Below, one piece after another: positions 15,521 to 23,338 of a stretch of 45,768 nt of DNA (position 1 is the stretch's first letter; each line of letters starts with the position of its first letter). The notes beneath the pieces were generated by a model. That model was not told the DNA's origin. It made no database searches and worked only from the letters and a program-made list of their open reading frames with translations. A program made the translations under genes and the position numbers. Source of the stretch: Actinomycetes bacterium (lineage in GTDB: Bacteria > Actinomycetota > Actinomycetes > Propionibacteriales > Nocardioidaceae); NCBI GenBank assembly GCA_023417775.1, contig JAEZEJ010000115.1, forward strand, positions 1 through 45,768. Direction: 5' to 3'.

Positions 15521-16251
15521 GCGGTGACCCCCAACAGCCGCGCGGCCCGCGCCAACCGCCGGGTGGCCTCATGGACAGGCGCCGCCAGTACCTGCTCGGG
15601 AGTGCCGGTCTCGCAGATCCGCCCGTGGTCCATGACGACGATCCGGTCGCAGAGCAGGCTGACCAGCGCAAGGTCATGGCTGATCAGCAGGAGCGCGCCA
15701 CCCTGTTCGTCGAGCAGGCGGCTCATGGTCGTGAGCACGCCCTGTTGGGTGACGGCGTCCAGGGCCGAGGTCGGCTCGTCAGCGACCAGCAGCTCAGGTC
15801 GCCGCATCAGTGCGAGGCCAAGTGCCACGCGCTGGCGCTGACCACCCGAGAGTTCGAGCGGCCAGGCGCGAGCCACCTCGGTGTCCAAGCCAAGCCGCTC
15901 GAGCTGCTGAGCAACTCGAGCACGCCGCTCCGAGCGGCTGAGACCGAGCCGCCGCAACGGCAGGCCGAGTTGCCGGCCGACACGCACCAGCGGCTCCAGG
16001 GCACTCGCCGACTCCTGGAAGACCGCGCCGATCGTGGGCAAGGTCGGCCCTGAGGACGACACCTCGCCGGTGACCCGCAGCGACGACGGTGTCTGGTCCA
16101 ACAGGACCGAGGCCGTCAGCGACTTGCCGGAACCCGATGCGCCCACCAGCCCGACTCGTTCGCCCGGTGCGATGTCCAGATCGACCGGCCCGACGAGCGG
16201 GTCGGTCGACGTCCGGATCTGCACATCGTGCAGACGCACGAGCGGACCCAT
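15517..16251 (-). CDS. ABC transporter ATP-binding protein (DppD/NikD-like)
   Basis: A 244-residue nucleotide-binding subunit with Walker A GASGSGKS, signature LSGGQRQRVALG, Walker B LLVADEPTSALD and switch histidine LISHD. I start it at ATG 16251, four nucleotides after the binding-protein stop; the longer frame (to 16311) runs back into the preceding gene. It should form a heterodimer with the next ATPase to drive the fused permease. Under cobalamin-riboswitch control with the rest of the operon. Confidence 0.9.
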   Translation of the reverse strand: MGPLVRLHDVQIRTSTDPLVGPVDLDIAPGERVGLVGASGSGKSLTASVLLDQTPSSLRVTGEVSSSGPTLPTIGAVFQESASALEPLVRVGRQLGLPLRRLGLSRSERRARVAQQLERLGLDTEVARAWPLELSGGQRQRVALGLALMRRPELLVADEPTSALDAVTQQGVLTTMSRLLDEQGGALLLISHDLALVSLLCDRIVVMDHGRICETGTPEQVLAAPVHEATRRLARAARLLGVTA

Positions 16252-16255
16252 GATC

Positions 16256-17740
16256 TCAGTCGAGGGTCGTCTCCGCCGTGATGACGGCACGTTCCCAGGG
16301 GTCTTCAGCAAGGCCTGAGAGACCCGGAACCACCCCGAACTGCGTCCACTCGTGGACCAGTGGGATCACCGCGACCTGCGACAGCAGGGTGCTCTCCACC
16401 TCGACAGCCGTCGCATTGCGCTCCTCCAGGTCGGCATTCGCGGCGGCGTCTACCAGCGTGCCGTCGACCGACTCGTCGCAGTACACGCTGATGTTGTAGG
16501 TGCCCTCGCAGCCGAAGTCGGTCTGCAGGTAGCTGATCGGGTCGGCCGTGTCCTGACCATATGAACGACTCATGATGACGGCGTCGAAGGTGCCATCGAG
16601 GAACTGCTCCTCGAGCTGATTGTACTCCTGGACGGTGGTGTTGACCTCGAAGCCCGCCGCACGCCAGGCGTCGGCGATCGCCGTGGCGACCTCTACGAGC
16701 TCGGGCCGGTCCGAGAACGTCGCCAGCTCGATGACCTGCCCGGACGGGTCGCTCGCCTCCGGCAGCTCCGGCTCCGGCCGGTCGGCGGCCCAGGTGGAGA
16801 CGTCCGGGACGAACAGCCCGTCAGCCGGATCGGCGTAACCGCCATAGATGGTGTCCGCAATGTCCAGATCGTCCAGCGCCTCACTCGCCGTGGCCCGCAG
16901 ACCCGGATCGGAGAAGACATCAGAGGTCTGCGTCAGGTGCAGAGCGATGGTCCGCGGCAACGGCACGGCGAGCAGCTCGCCGTCGTCGAGCTGGTCCAGC
17001 TGTGAGGCGGGCAGCGCCTGAGCGAGTTCGACCTGACCGGAGCGCAGCGAGGACGCACGGGAGTCGCCCTCGGCGACGAAGCTGACGTCGATCCCCTCCA
17101 ACGGGGGCTCGCCGTTCCAGTAGTCGGCGTAGGCGTCCAGCGTGGCGCCCGAGGTGCCGTCGAGCTGCGTGATCTCATACGGTCCCGTGCCGGTACCGAC
17201 CGGATCGGGCTGCGCCGGGTCGTCGTAGGCCGACTCGGCGAGGATCACCAGTTCAGGTGAGGTGAGCCGGGCGATCAAGATCGGGTCGGGGTCAGCGGTG
17301 GTGACGCGCACCGTGGCGTCATCGACCGCCTCCGCGCTCAGCTCGACGCCGGACAGAGAACGGGGCCTCGGGTCGGCCTCCGCGGCGTAAGTCAACGAGT
17401 CGACGACGGACTCCGCCGTCAGCTCCGTTCCGTCGTGAAAGACGACGCCCTCACGGATCTCCAGCTCCCAGGTGGTGTCATCGACCTGCTCCCAGGACGT
17501 TGCAAGCCGCGGCTGCGGCTCACCGGAGGAGTCGAGCGCCGCGAGCGTCTCGGTGGCTCCGACGCCGTAACTCGTCACCGCGTCGTCGCTGTACGGCGAG
17601 AGCGCGGCGACCGGCGTGAACGCGTAGGCGTAACGCAGCCGATCATCGTCGGCACCGCTATCGCCCGATGAACATGCGGTCAAAGTGGTCAGGGCCAGCG
17701 CGGCGCCGACGGCCGCGCCGCGAAAGGCCAGATGCCTCAC
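16256..17740 (-). CDS. Extracellular solute-binding lipoprotein, family 5 (Opp/Dpp/Nik type), B12-riboswitch controlled
   Basis: A 494-residue lipoprotein started at GTG 17740 with GAGGAG six nucleotides upstream. The signal peptide ends in a lipobox LTAC with Cys23. The mature part is a family-5 binding protein: LATSWEQVDDTTWELEIREGV..HDGTELTAESV near the N-terminus and GTGPYEI in the middle. Such proteins deliver peptides, nickel, haem, opines or other ligands to Opp-type permeases. A long B12 riboswitch directly upstream is unusual for this class and implies a link to cobalt, corrinoids or a metabolite needed when B12 runs out. The ligand cannot be read from the sequence. Confidence 0.88.
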   Translation of the reverse strand: MRHLAFRGAAVGAALALTTLTACSSGDSGADDDRLRYAYAFTPVAALSPYSDDAVTSYGVGATETLAALDSSGEPQPRLATSWEQVDDTTWELEIREGVVFHDGTELTAESVVDSLTYAAEADPRPRSLSGVELSAEAVDDATVRVTTADPDPILIARLTSPELVILAESAYDDPAQPDPVGTGTGPYEITQLDGTSGATLDAYADYWNGEPPLEGIDVSFVAEGDSRASSLRSGQVELAQALPASQLDQLDDGELLAVPLPRTIALHLTQTSDVFSDPGLRATASEALDDLDIADTIYGGYADPADGLFVPDVSTWAADRPEPELPEASDPSGQVIELATFSDRPELVEVATAIADAWRAAGFEVNTTVQEYNQLEEQFLDGTFDAVIMSRSYGQDTADPISYLQTDFGCEGTYNISVYCDESVDGTLVDAAANADLEERNATAVEVESTLLSQVAVIPLVHEWTQFGVVPGLSGLAEDPWERAVITAETTLD

Positions 17741-17819
17741 GGTGATCTCCTCGTCAGTGGGCGATCCCATGGCACGACGAGATGAGCACGTCCTCGGCGC
17801 CCCTCGCGCCCATGGAACA

Positions 17820-17838
17820 CCCGCACCGGCGGTGCGGG
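17820..17838 (-). promoter_or_regulatory. Hairpin just 3' of riboswitch 5
   Basis: CCCGCACC and GGTGCGGG pair perfectly (8 bp) around a 3-nt loop. It starts two bases beyond the P1 3' arm (reading the minus strand). No U-run. It matches the arrangement seen after riboswitches 4 and 7 and is likely part of the expression platform. Confidence 0.5.
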
Positions 17839-17840
17839 AT

Positions 17841-18002
17841 CACTGGCAGGTCTTCGGACTCGCGGACACGCTGCTCAGGCCTACTGACCGACGCTTCCCA
17901 GGGCTTTCGACTCCCCAGTGCTTTCTGTCGACGTTCGTTTCCGCTCACCGCTGCGGGGCAGTCCCGGAATCTCACCGGGTTCCCTTTTGCTCCACGCCAG
18001 GC
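17841..18002 (-). ncRNA. Cobalamin riboswitch 5 (long, Cbl-I-like) upstream of the Opp-type ABC operon
   Basis: Minus-strand core GGGAACCCGGTGAG (17983 down), CTGCCCCGCAGCGGTGAGCGG, the arm signature CCTGGGAAGCG, and the B12-box GAGTCCGAAGACCTGCC (17861-17845). P1 uses CCTGGC (18001-17996) with GCCAGTG (17847-17841). A TATCAT -10-like hexamer lies near 18026-18021. Together with the hairpin at 17820-17838 it fills the 17741-18078 gap. Confidence 0.93.
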
Positions 18003-18078
18003 GCGGACCAGCAACGCCCAGATGATAGCCCAGAGGCGCCGGCGTTCAGCACACCGGTCCAGGGCCACGGCCAGCCCG

Positions 18079-18948
18079 TCACGGTCCTCCCCCGAAGCTG
18101 CCTCGGTCGCCGAAGGAGGCGCTGCGGGCCGCGCGCCGAAGCGTGGTGAGGATGGCCGGGCCGAGCACCAGTACAGCCACCGTGTTGGTGATCGCTCGGC
18201 CGGTGTCCCAGCCGAGCGTCGAGGTGAGCAGCGTGAAGATCACGAACCGGTGCAGGTTCTCCAGCAACGGCGCACCGGGCACATAGGAGAGGTGACCGTC
18301 GTAGTACTGCACCTCCGCACCGGTGATGAACGGCCAGAACCACATGTTCATCAAGAACCCGAAACCGTAGGCGACGGTGATGCCGTATCCGACCAGCATC
18401 GCGATCTCACGTCTGCCCGTGACGCGCCGAGGCAGCAGGCCGGCACCCATGCCGATCCAGGCGCTGGCCATCATCTGGAACGGTAGCCACGGGCCGATGC
18501 CGGCCGTGAGCAACGCGGAGGCGAAGATGCTCGTACACCCGAGAACGAAGCCGAAGCCCGGGCCGAACACGCGTCCGGCCAGGATGAGCATGAAGAAGAC
18601 GGTCTCGATCCCCGCCGTGCCCGCCCCCAGCGGACGCAAGGCGGCATTGATGGCCGAGAGGACCCCCAGCATCGCCAGGGCCTTGGCATCCATGCCGCCC
18701 TCGGACAGCTCGGCGAGGACGACGATGACGATGACCGGCAGGATCGCCAGGAAGTAGAACGGCGCCTCCGGGCCGTGCTCCATCGACGCCGGATCGACAT
18801 TCGTGAGCAACGGCCAGGTGAACATCATGATGCCCGCCAGCGACGCGAGGGCCATGACGGCGATCGACCGGGGGCCTACGCGCACCGCGTCGTGCCGCGG
18901 ATTCGCCGGCGTGGCGTCGTGACGATCCATTCGCTGTCGCTCGCTCAT
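18079..18948 (-). CDS. ECF transporter substrate-binding (S) component, predicted cobalamin/corrinoid specificity
   Basis: A 289-residue integral membrane protein started at ATG 18948, overlapping the ATPase stop (ATGA). After a polar N-terminus of about 30 residues it has six or more hydrophobic helices, with the S-component pattern of small residues in FGPGFGFVLGCTSIFASALLTAGIGPWLPFQMMASAWIGMGAG. It is longer than the usual 180-200-residue S component. It lies at the end of an operon with T and A components and a beta-domain surface protein, behind a B12 riboswitch, so corrinoid specificity is the best inference. ECF importers for B12 (CbrT type) are known in lactobacilli; whether this is an orthologue I cannot tell. 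Confidence 0.78.
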   Translation of the reverse strand: MSERQRMDRHDATPANPRHDAVRVGPRSIAVMALASLAGIMMFTWPLLTNVDPASMEHGPEAPFYFLAILPVIVIVVLAELSEGGMDAKALAMLGVLSAINAALRPLGAGTAGIETVFFMLILAGRVFGPGFGFVLGCTSIFASALLTAGIGPWLPFQMMASAWIGMGAGLLPRRVTGRREIAMLVGYGITVAYGFGFLMNMWFWPFITGAEVQYYDGHLSYVPGAPLLENLHRFVIFTLLTSTLGWDTGRAITNTVAVLVLGPAILTTLRRAARSASFGDRGSFGGGP

Positions 18949-20546
18949 CGGTCCACCGCCTCGGCGACCTCGGCGACCGTGAGCCACGGCTCACCCAGGA
19001 CCTTCGCCACCTGCGGGGCGAACGCGGGCGACCCGGCCAAGACCTCGCGTGTCAGGCCCTGGGCGACGATCTCACCCTCCGCCATCACGATCGCCTCATG
19101 GGCGACCTCGGCCACGAACTCGACATCGTGCGTGGCGATGACGATCGCCCGGCCGGCAGCGGCCAGCTGCTCCACCATCTGCGCGAATGCCCGCTTGGCG
19201 GCATAGTCCAGACCACGTGTCGGCTCGTCCAACAGCATGACCTCGGGTGCCGCGGACAGCTGCACCGCGAGCACGAGGGCCAGCTTCTGCCCCTCGGAGA
19301 GATCGCGTGGATGGTGACCACCGTCGATGCCCGGCGCGAGCCGGTCCAGCAATGCCCGGCACGTCCCCTCCTGCGCCTCCACCTCATGGTCGGCGCTGGC
19401 GCACTCCTCGTCGACCGTCTCGAGGTAGAGAAGGTCGCTGGCGGTCTGGGGCACCAGGCCGACGAGGGAGCGTGCCGCGGCGCGCGAGACCTGCTTCGGA
19501 TCGGTGCCCGCGACCTCGACCGTGCCGCCCTGACGAATTCCGGTGCCCTGCAACGCCCACAACAATGAGGACTTGCCCGAGCCGTTACGCCCCATCAGCG
19601 CGGTCACGCTTCCCTGGCGGAGCGTCAGGTCGACACCGCGGACCGCGACGGTGGAGCCATAACGTACCAAGACATCGGTTGCCGCCAGGGCGGTGGCGGC
19701 GGCATCGTCGGGTCGCCACTCACTCGGTCGACGTGCACCGATGACGTCGAGCAGTTCGTGTCGTCGGCGTCGGGCCTCGCGGATCGTCAGCGGCAGCGGC
19801 GACCATCCGGCGAGTCTGCCCAACTGCACCACGGGTGGAGCGATGGGCGTTCGTTCCACCAACGCCGCGACATCGTCGACCTCGATGGTGCCGTCGCCGT
19901 GGACGAAGGCCATCCGGTCCGCGAAGGGCACCACGCGCTCCATGCGATGCTCGGCCAGCACGACCGTCGTGCCCAGATCGTCCACGAGCCGGGCCAGGGT
20001 CGCGAGAACGTCTTCGGCCGCGCCCGGGTCGAGCGCCGAGGTCGGCTCGTCCAGCACGAGCACCCGCGGGTGCATGGTCAGCACCGAGCCGATGGCCACT
20101 CGTTGCTGCTGGCCGCCCGAGAGCTGCCGCAAGGGGCGATGCCGCAGCTCAGCGATGCCCAGTAGATCGAGGGTCTCCTCGACCCGGCGGCGCATGACCT
20201 GCGTGGGCACCGCCAGCTGCTCCATGCCGTAGGCGAGTTCCTCCTCGACCGTGTCGGTCACGAACCCGGCGAGCGGGTCCTGGCCGACCACTCCGATGAC
20301 ATCGGCCAGCTCACGCGGCGAATGATCGCGCGTCGAGCGGCCGGCGACCCGCACGGAGCCCTCCAGATGCCCGCCCGTGAAATGCGGCACGAGCCCGTTG
20401 AGCGTGCCCAGCAGTGTCGACTTGCCCGACCCCGTCCGGCCCGCGAGCAGGATCATCTCGCCTTCGTCGACCCGCAGCGAGACATCGCGCAGGGCCGGAG
20501 CGGCGGACCCGCGATACCAGAATGTCACGTCCTCGATCTCGATCAC
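18945..20546 (-). CDS. ECF transporter ATPase with two fused ABC domains (EcfA1-EcfA2 type)
   Basis: A 533-residue protein started at GTG 20546, overlapping the T-component stop (GTGA); the open frame continues far upstream but only as antisense-like, Arg-rich sequence. Domain 1 has Walker A GRTGSGKST, signature LSGGQQQRVAIG, Walker B VLVLDEPTSALD and switch His in LAEHR. Domain 2 has Walker A GRNGSGKSS, a variant signature LSEGQKLALVL, Walker B VMLLDEPTRGLD and switch His in IATHD. The two energising subunits of an ECF complex are thus carried on one chain. It is dedicated to the neighbouring T and S proteins by operon position. Confidence 0.92.
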   Translation of the reverse strand: MIEIEDVTFWYRGSAAPALRDVSLRVDEGEMILLAGRTGSGKSTLLGTLNGLVPHFTGGHLEGSVRVAGRSTRDHSPRELADVIGVVGQDPLAGFVTDTVEEELAYGMEQLAVPTQVMRRRVEETLDLLGIAELRHRPLRQLSGGQQQRVAIGSVLTMHPRVLVLDEPTSALDPGAAEDVLATLARLVDDLGTTVVLAEHRMERVVPFADRMAFVHGDGTIEVDDVAALVERTPIAPPVVQLGRLAGWSPLPLTIREARRRRHELLDVIGARRPSEWRPDDAAATALAATDVLVRYGSTVAVRGVDLTLRQGSVTALMGRNGSGKSSLLWALQGTGIRQGGTVEVAGTDPKQVSRAAARSLVGLVPQTASDLLYLETVDEECASADHEVEAQEGTCRALLDRLAPGIDGGHHPRDLSEGQKLALVLAVQLSAAPEVMLLDEPTRGLDYAAKRAFAQMVEQLAAAGRAIVIATHDVEFVAEVAHEAIVMAEGEIVAQGLTREVLAGSPAFAPQVAKVLGEPWLTVAEVAEAVDR

Positions 20547-21712
20547 GCCAGCTCCGCCTCTTCGTCGGCCACGCGCCCGCGGTAGTCCGCCTGGTAGGTC
20601 CAGGCATCGTCGAAGGGCTCGGGTGGACGGGGCGTCAGGAACGACGGCGCCACAGCGCACAGCACGCCGGCCAGCGTGGACCAGGCGAGCATCGGCCAGG
20701 ACAGGTCGATGAGCGAGGGCGCGAGAGTCGCTGGCGCCACCTGCCCGGTGACGACGAGCGATGCGGCGGCGACCAGCCCGGACACGGCGACGACGACCTC
20801 CGCGGCTTGCCAGCGATCCGGCCGATAACGCGTCCGGTGTACGTGCTTGCCGGTGAGATGGAAACCGACGAGGGCGACGACCGTTCCCGCGACCAGCATC
20901 GGCAGACCGAACCACGCGGGGGTTGTGCCGTCCATCGACCCGTAGACACCGACACATACGCCGATGAGGCCGAGGATCATCAGCCCACCGGTCAGCGCCC
21001 TGCGCCGCGCATCGGCGACGCCGGCGCGACCGTACCCGCGCGAGTCCATCGAGGCGGCGAGCTTGAGCGATCGTTCCAGCGCGTCCTCGAGCACTGGGAT
21101 CACCACAGCCCGCAGCCGCCTCACCCCCGTACCCGAATGACCGCGCAGTGCCCGCGCCCGACGCACCCGCAACACGCTCTCGGCCAGTTGTGGGAACACC
21201 GACATCGCGACGACGACGGCCGTGCCGATCTCGTACAGCGCGGGCGGCAGCATCTTGAGCAGTCGCTTGGGATTGGCGAGCGCATTGGCGGCGCCGAGGC
21301 AGACGATCATGGCGGCGAGCCGTAAGCCGTCGTAGAGACCGCCCAACAGCGACTCGGCCGAGACATCGCCGAACAGCCGGATACCCGCCGCCCACTGCGG
21401 GAGCGGGATCTCCGGCAGGCGCAGCACGATCGTCGAGCCTTCTCCCCCGCCGAAGATGACCCTGAACACCACCCGCAGAGTGACGATGATGCCGGCGAGC
21501 ACGAGATAAAGACGGAACGCCAACGCCCAGGGCGCCGCGCTCCGGCGGCTGACGACCACATGACAGGCCACGGCGATGATCGTCACCAAGATCCACGGGT
21601 TGGTGGTCCTGCTGGCCGCCACCGCCAGCCCCAGCGCCCAGATCCACCAGGCCGCGGGGTGGAGATCGCGTGGGAGGAAGTAGGTGGACCCGAACCCTCG
21701 GCGGGCGGTCAT
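20543..21712 (-). CDS. ECF transporter transmembrane coupling (T) component
   Basis: A 389-residue membrane protein started at ATG 21712, inside the stop of the preceding gene (TGATG). It has several N-terminal helices and the two Ala-Arg-Gly-type coupling motifs of EcfT proteins: RRARALRGH and SMDSRGYGR, which sit in the grooves of the two ATPase domains. Extra C-terminal helices (after about residue 255) make it longer than the typical 260 residues. It couples the double ATPase to the S component at 18079-18948. Confidence 0.9.
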   Translation of the reverse strand: MTARRGFGSTYFLPRDLHPAAWWIWALGLAVAASRTTNPWILVTIIAVACHVVVSRRSAAPWALAFRLYLVLAGIIVTLRVVFRVIFGGGEGSTIVLRLPEIPLPQWAAGIRLFGDVSAESLLGGLYDGLRLAAMIVCLGAANALANPKRLLKMLPPALYEIGTAVVVAMSVFPQLAESVLRVRRARALRGHSGTGVRRLRAVVIPVLEDALERSLKLAASMDSRGYGRAGVADARRRALTGGLMILGLIGVCVGVYGSMDGTTPAWFGLPMLVAGTVVALVGFHLTGKHVHRTRYRPDRWQAAEVVVAVSGLVAAASLVVTGQVAPATLAPSLIDLSWPMLAWSTLAGVLCAVAPSFLTPRPPEPFDDAWTYQADYRGRVADEEAELA

Positions 21713-22659
21713 CACCCTCCCTGCCGGGTCCGACGGCGACGGCGCTCGACCCATCCCATCGAGACCACCAGGAGCACGAGCGCGCCCGCGGCCACCCACG
21801 GTGCGTAACGGCTGGCGCCGGCGTCCTCCGCCACCGCCTGTCGCACATCCTCGGCGTCCTCGCCACCGGTGAACGACACATTGTCGGCGGGGTCGTCGGG
21901 AACCTGGCGGGGCTTGGGTGCCGGAAGATCGCCGCCGGAGGCCGAGGTGGCGCCGTCCTGGCTCGTGGACCGGCGGAATCGCGGGGAGTCGGTATCGATG
22001 TCTTCGGCTCCGGGTTCACCCGCGCCGGTCGATCCACGTTGACGCTCCATCGGGTTGTTGCTCGACGGCGCCGACTCGCTACCGGCCGAACATGCACCTC
22101 CCTCCGTGCCGGGACGCACGGCGGCGATGCGCGGGCGCGGCGCATCGTCAGCACCGCCGTTCAAGGAGAACGACCAACCCTCGAAGCCGCCCTGAACGAA
22201 GTCGCGATTCTTGACACCCCAGTTGCTGTAGGCCCACGCGCAGTTGTTGCCGGCATGCCAGTACGACCAGTACGCGCCCGCCGGAGGGGTGTTGACACAT
22301 GCCTCGCGATACCCCGATTGCCCGTCGAGGGCCAGCGACTCGTCCGCGGCGGGGCGATTCTCCAGCCGGCAGACGAAGCCCTCACCCCAGCGCTGGGTTC
22401 CGGTTACCTGGATACCGGCGCCACGCAGCGCATCGAGCCCGGAGCCGGTGCTGCCTTGCGGGTTGCAACGGACGATCGTCTGACCGCCCAGATCCTGGAA
22501 GTCCACGACCACGGTGACACCACGATCGTCTTCGCAGAAACCCGGATGCCCACGACTGTGATCGATGGCGGCGGCCGGCAGAACACTGGTGGAGTCGAGC
22601 CAGACCAGCGTGGCGGCGACCAGCAGGCCGGCGGCCACGATGCGGGCCAGATAGTTCAT
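21712..22659 (-). CDS. Membrane-anchored transcobalamin-beta-like surface protein, first gene of the ECF operon
   Basis: A 315-residue protein started at ATG 22659 with GGAGGAGG upstream. Signal peptide about 1-33. The following domain (about 40-165) is clearly related to residues 55-168 of the surface protein at 2560-4785: GVTVVVDFQDLGGQ, a Cys-containing strand, AYWSYWHAGNNCAWAYSNWG and FEGWSFSLNGG occur in the same order. A Ser/Pro/Asp-rich stalk (about 170-280) leads to one transmembrane helix and an Arg-rich tail. No alpha toroid is present. I compare it to the DUF4430/transcobalamin beta domain by overall pattern; this similarity is remote. As the leading gene of the ECF importer it may hand corrinoid to the S component. 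Confidence 0.65.
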   Translation of the reverse strand: MNYLARIVAAGLLVAATLVWLDSTSVLPAAAIDHSRGHPGFCEDDRGVTVVVDFQDLGGQTIVRCNPQGSTGSGLDALRGAGIQVTGTQRWGEGFVCRLENRPAADESLALDGQSGYREACVNTPPAGAYWSYWHAGNNCAWAYSNWGVKNRDFVQGGFEGWSFSLNGGADDAPRPRIAAVRPGTEGGACSAGSESAPSSNNPMERQRGSTGAGEPGAEDIDTDSPRFRRSTSQDGATSASGGDLPAPKPRQVPDDPADNVSFTGGEDAEDVRQAVAEDAGASRYAPWVAAGALVLLVVSMGWVERRRRRTRQGG

Positions 22660-22746
22660 CGAGATGCCTCCTCCCACCACATCGGGCGAGAGGGAGACAG
22701 ACCCCTTCACACACCTGCTGACGCGGCAGATCGTTCGTTGTGCCGA

Positions 22747-22834
22747 CCCCCGCCCGGTATCCCGACTCGCCGCGCTCAGCGGCCCACGGTTGCGCGACAG
22801 TTCCGGACTTCGACCGGATTCCCCGCCACGGAGG
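22747..22834 (-). ncRNA. Cobalamin riboswitch 6 (compact, Cbl-II-like) upstream of the ECF operon
   Basis: Minus-strand core GGGGAATCCGGTC (from 22824), AAGTCCGGAACTGTCGCGCA, ACCGTGG, a short GGCCGC-TGAGC-GCGGC hairpin, and the B12-box AGTCGGGATACCGGGC. P1 pairs CCTCCG (22834-22829) with CGGGGG (22752-22747). Total length is about 88 nt with no peripheral arms. The start codon lies about 90 nt downstream. Confidence 0.87.
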
Positions 22835-22855
22835 TGTACTTCATTGACGGCATTC

Positions 22856-22861
22856 AGTGTA
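22856..22861 (-). promoter_or_regulatory. Candidate -10 for the ECF operon
   Basis: TACACT on the minus strand (22861-22856) lies about 20 nt before the riboswitch 6 P1 stem, a suitable distance for the start of its leader. No convincing -35 is visible. Confidence 0.3.
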
Positions 22862-22910
22862 GACCGAACTCACCGTCCTCGGGACCGGAATCGGTCCGAT
22901 CACTCCGTTC

Positions 22911-23336
22911 TCACGGTGTCCAGCCGCGCGCCCAGGCGACGACCCGGCGCACCTGCGGGTCGGGGTCGTCGGCCAGGCGGTCCGACAGCTCGGACGTCAC
23001 CTTCGGGTGCGCCGCGACCCAGCCCCGCACCTGGGGATCGTCGTCCTCGGCCAGCCGCGCGAGGGACGGCTGCGGTGTGCCGGGATTGCGGGCGACGCAG
23101 CATCGCACGCTCGGCGCACCATCACCGGCCAGCGCCCGCAGCACATCGACTGGCGCGTGGACCGCGAGTGCCGCGCTCTCGCGGATGCGTTGGTCGGGGT
23201 CCAGGGCCATCAGCCGGATACGGCGGAGCTTCGCCTCGGTCGTCGGCGGGGAGGCGAACCGCGACAACGGGCCGCTCTCCCCTGCTCGGCGCAACGCCTC
23301 CCGCTGCCTCGGCGTCAGGAAGGAGACACAACTCAT
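22911..23336 (-). CDS. Small leucine-rich-variant/HEAT-like repeat protein, third gene of the nrdAB operon
   Basis: A 141-residue soluble protein. From about residue 35 it has four or five short repeats of the kind ALDPDQRIRESAALAVHAP and DDPDPQVRRVVAWARGW, typical of leucine-rich-variant or HEAT-like two-helix units used as binding scaffolds. It starts two bases after the nrdB stop, so it is almost certainly co-transcribed with the ribonucleotide reductase genes and shares their B12 riboswitch. It has no enzymatic motif. A partner role for NrdA/NrdB is a guess from position. Confidence 0.7.
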   Translation of the reverse strand: MSCVSFLTPRQREALRRAGESGPLSRFASPPTTEAKLRRIRLMALDPDQRIRESAALAVHAPVDVLRALAGDGAPSVRCCVARNPGTPQPSLARLAEDDDPQVRGWVAAHPKVTSELSDRLADDPDPQVRRVVAWARGWTP

Positions 23337-23338
23337 CG

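Noticed and set aside
17820..17838. Classical rho-independent terminator after the ECF operon
   Set aside because: The hairpin lacks a U-run and sits beyond the next riboswitch, not directly after the ECF genes at 18079.
20547..22154. A long N-terminal extension of the ECF ATPase
   Set aside because: This part of the frame is Arg/Pro-rich and overlaps the T component and beta protein in another frame. The GTG at 20546 overlapping the T-component stop is the sensible start.
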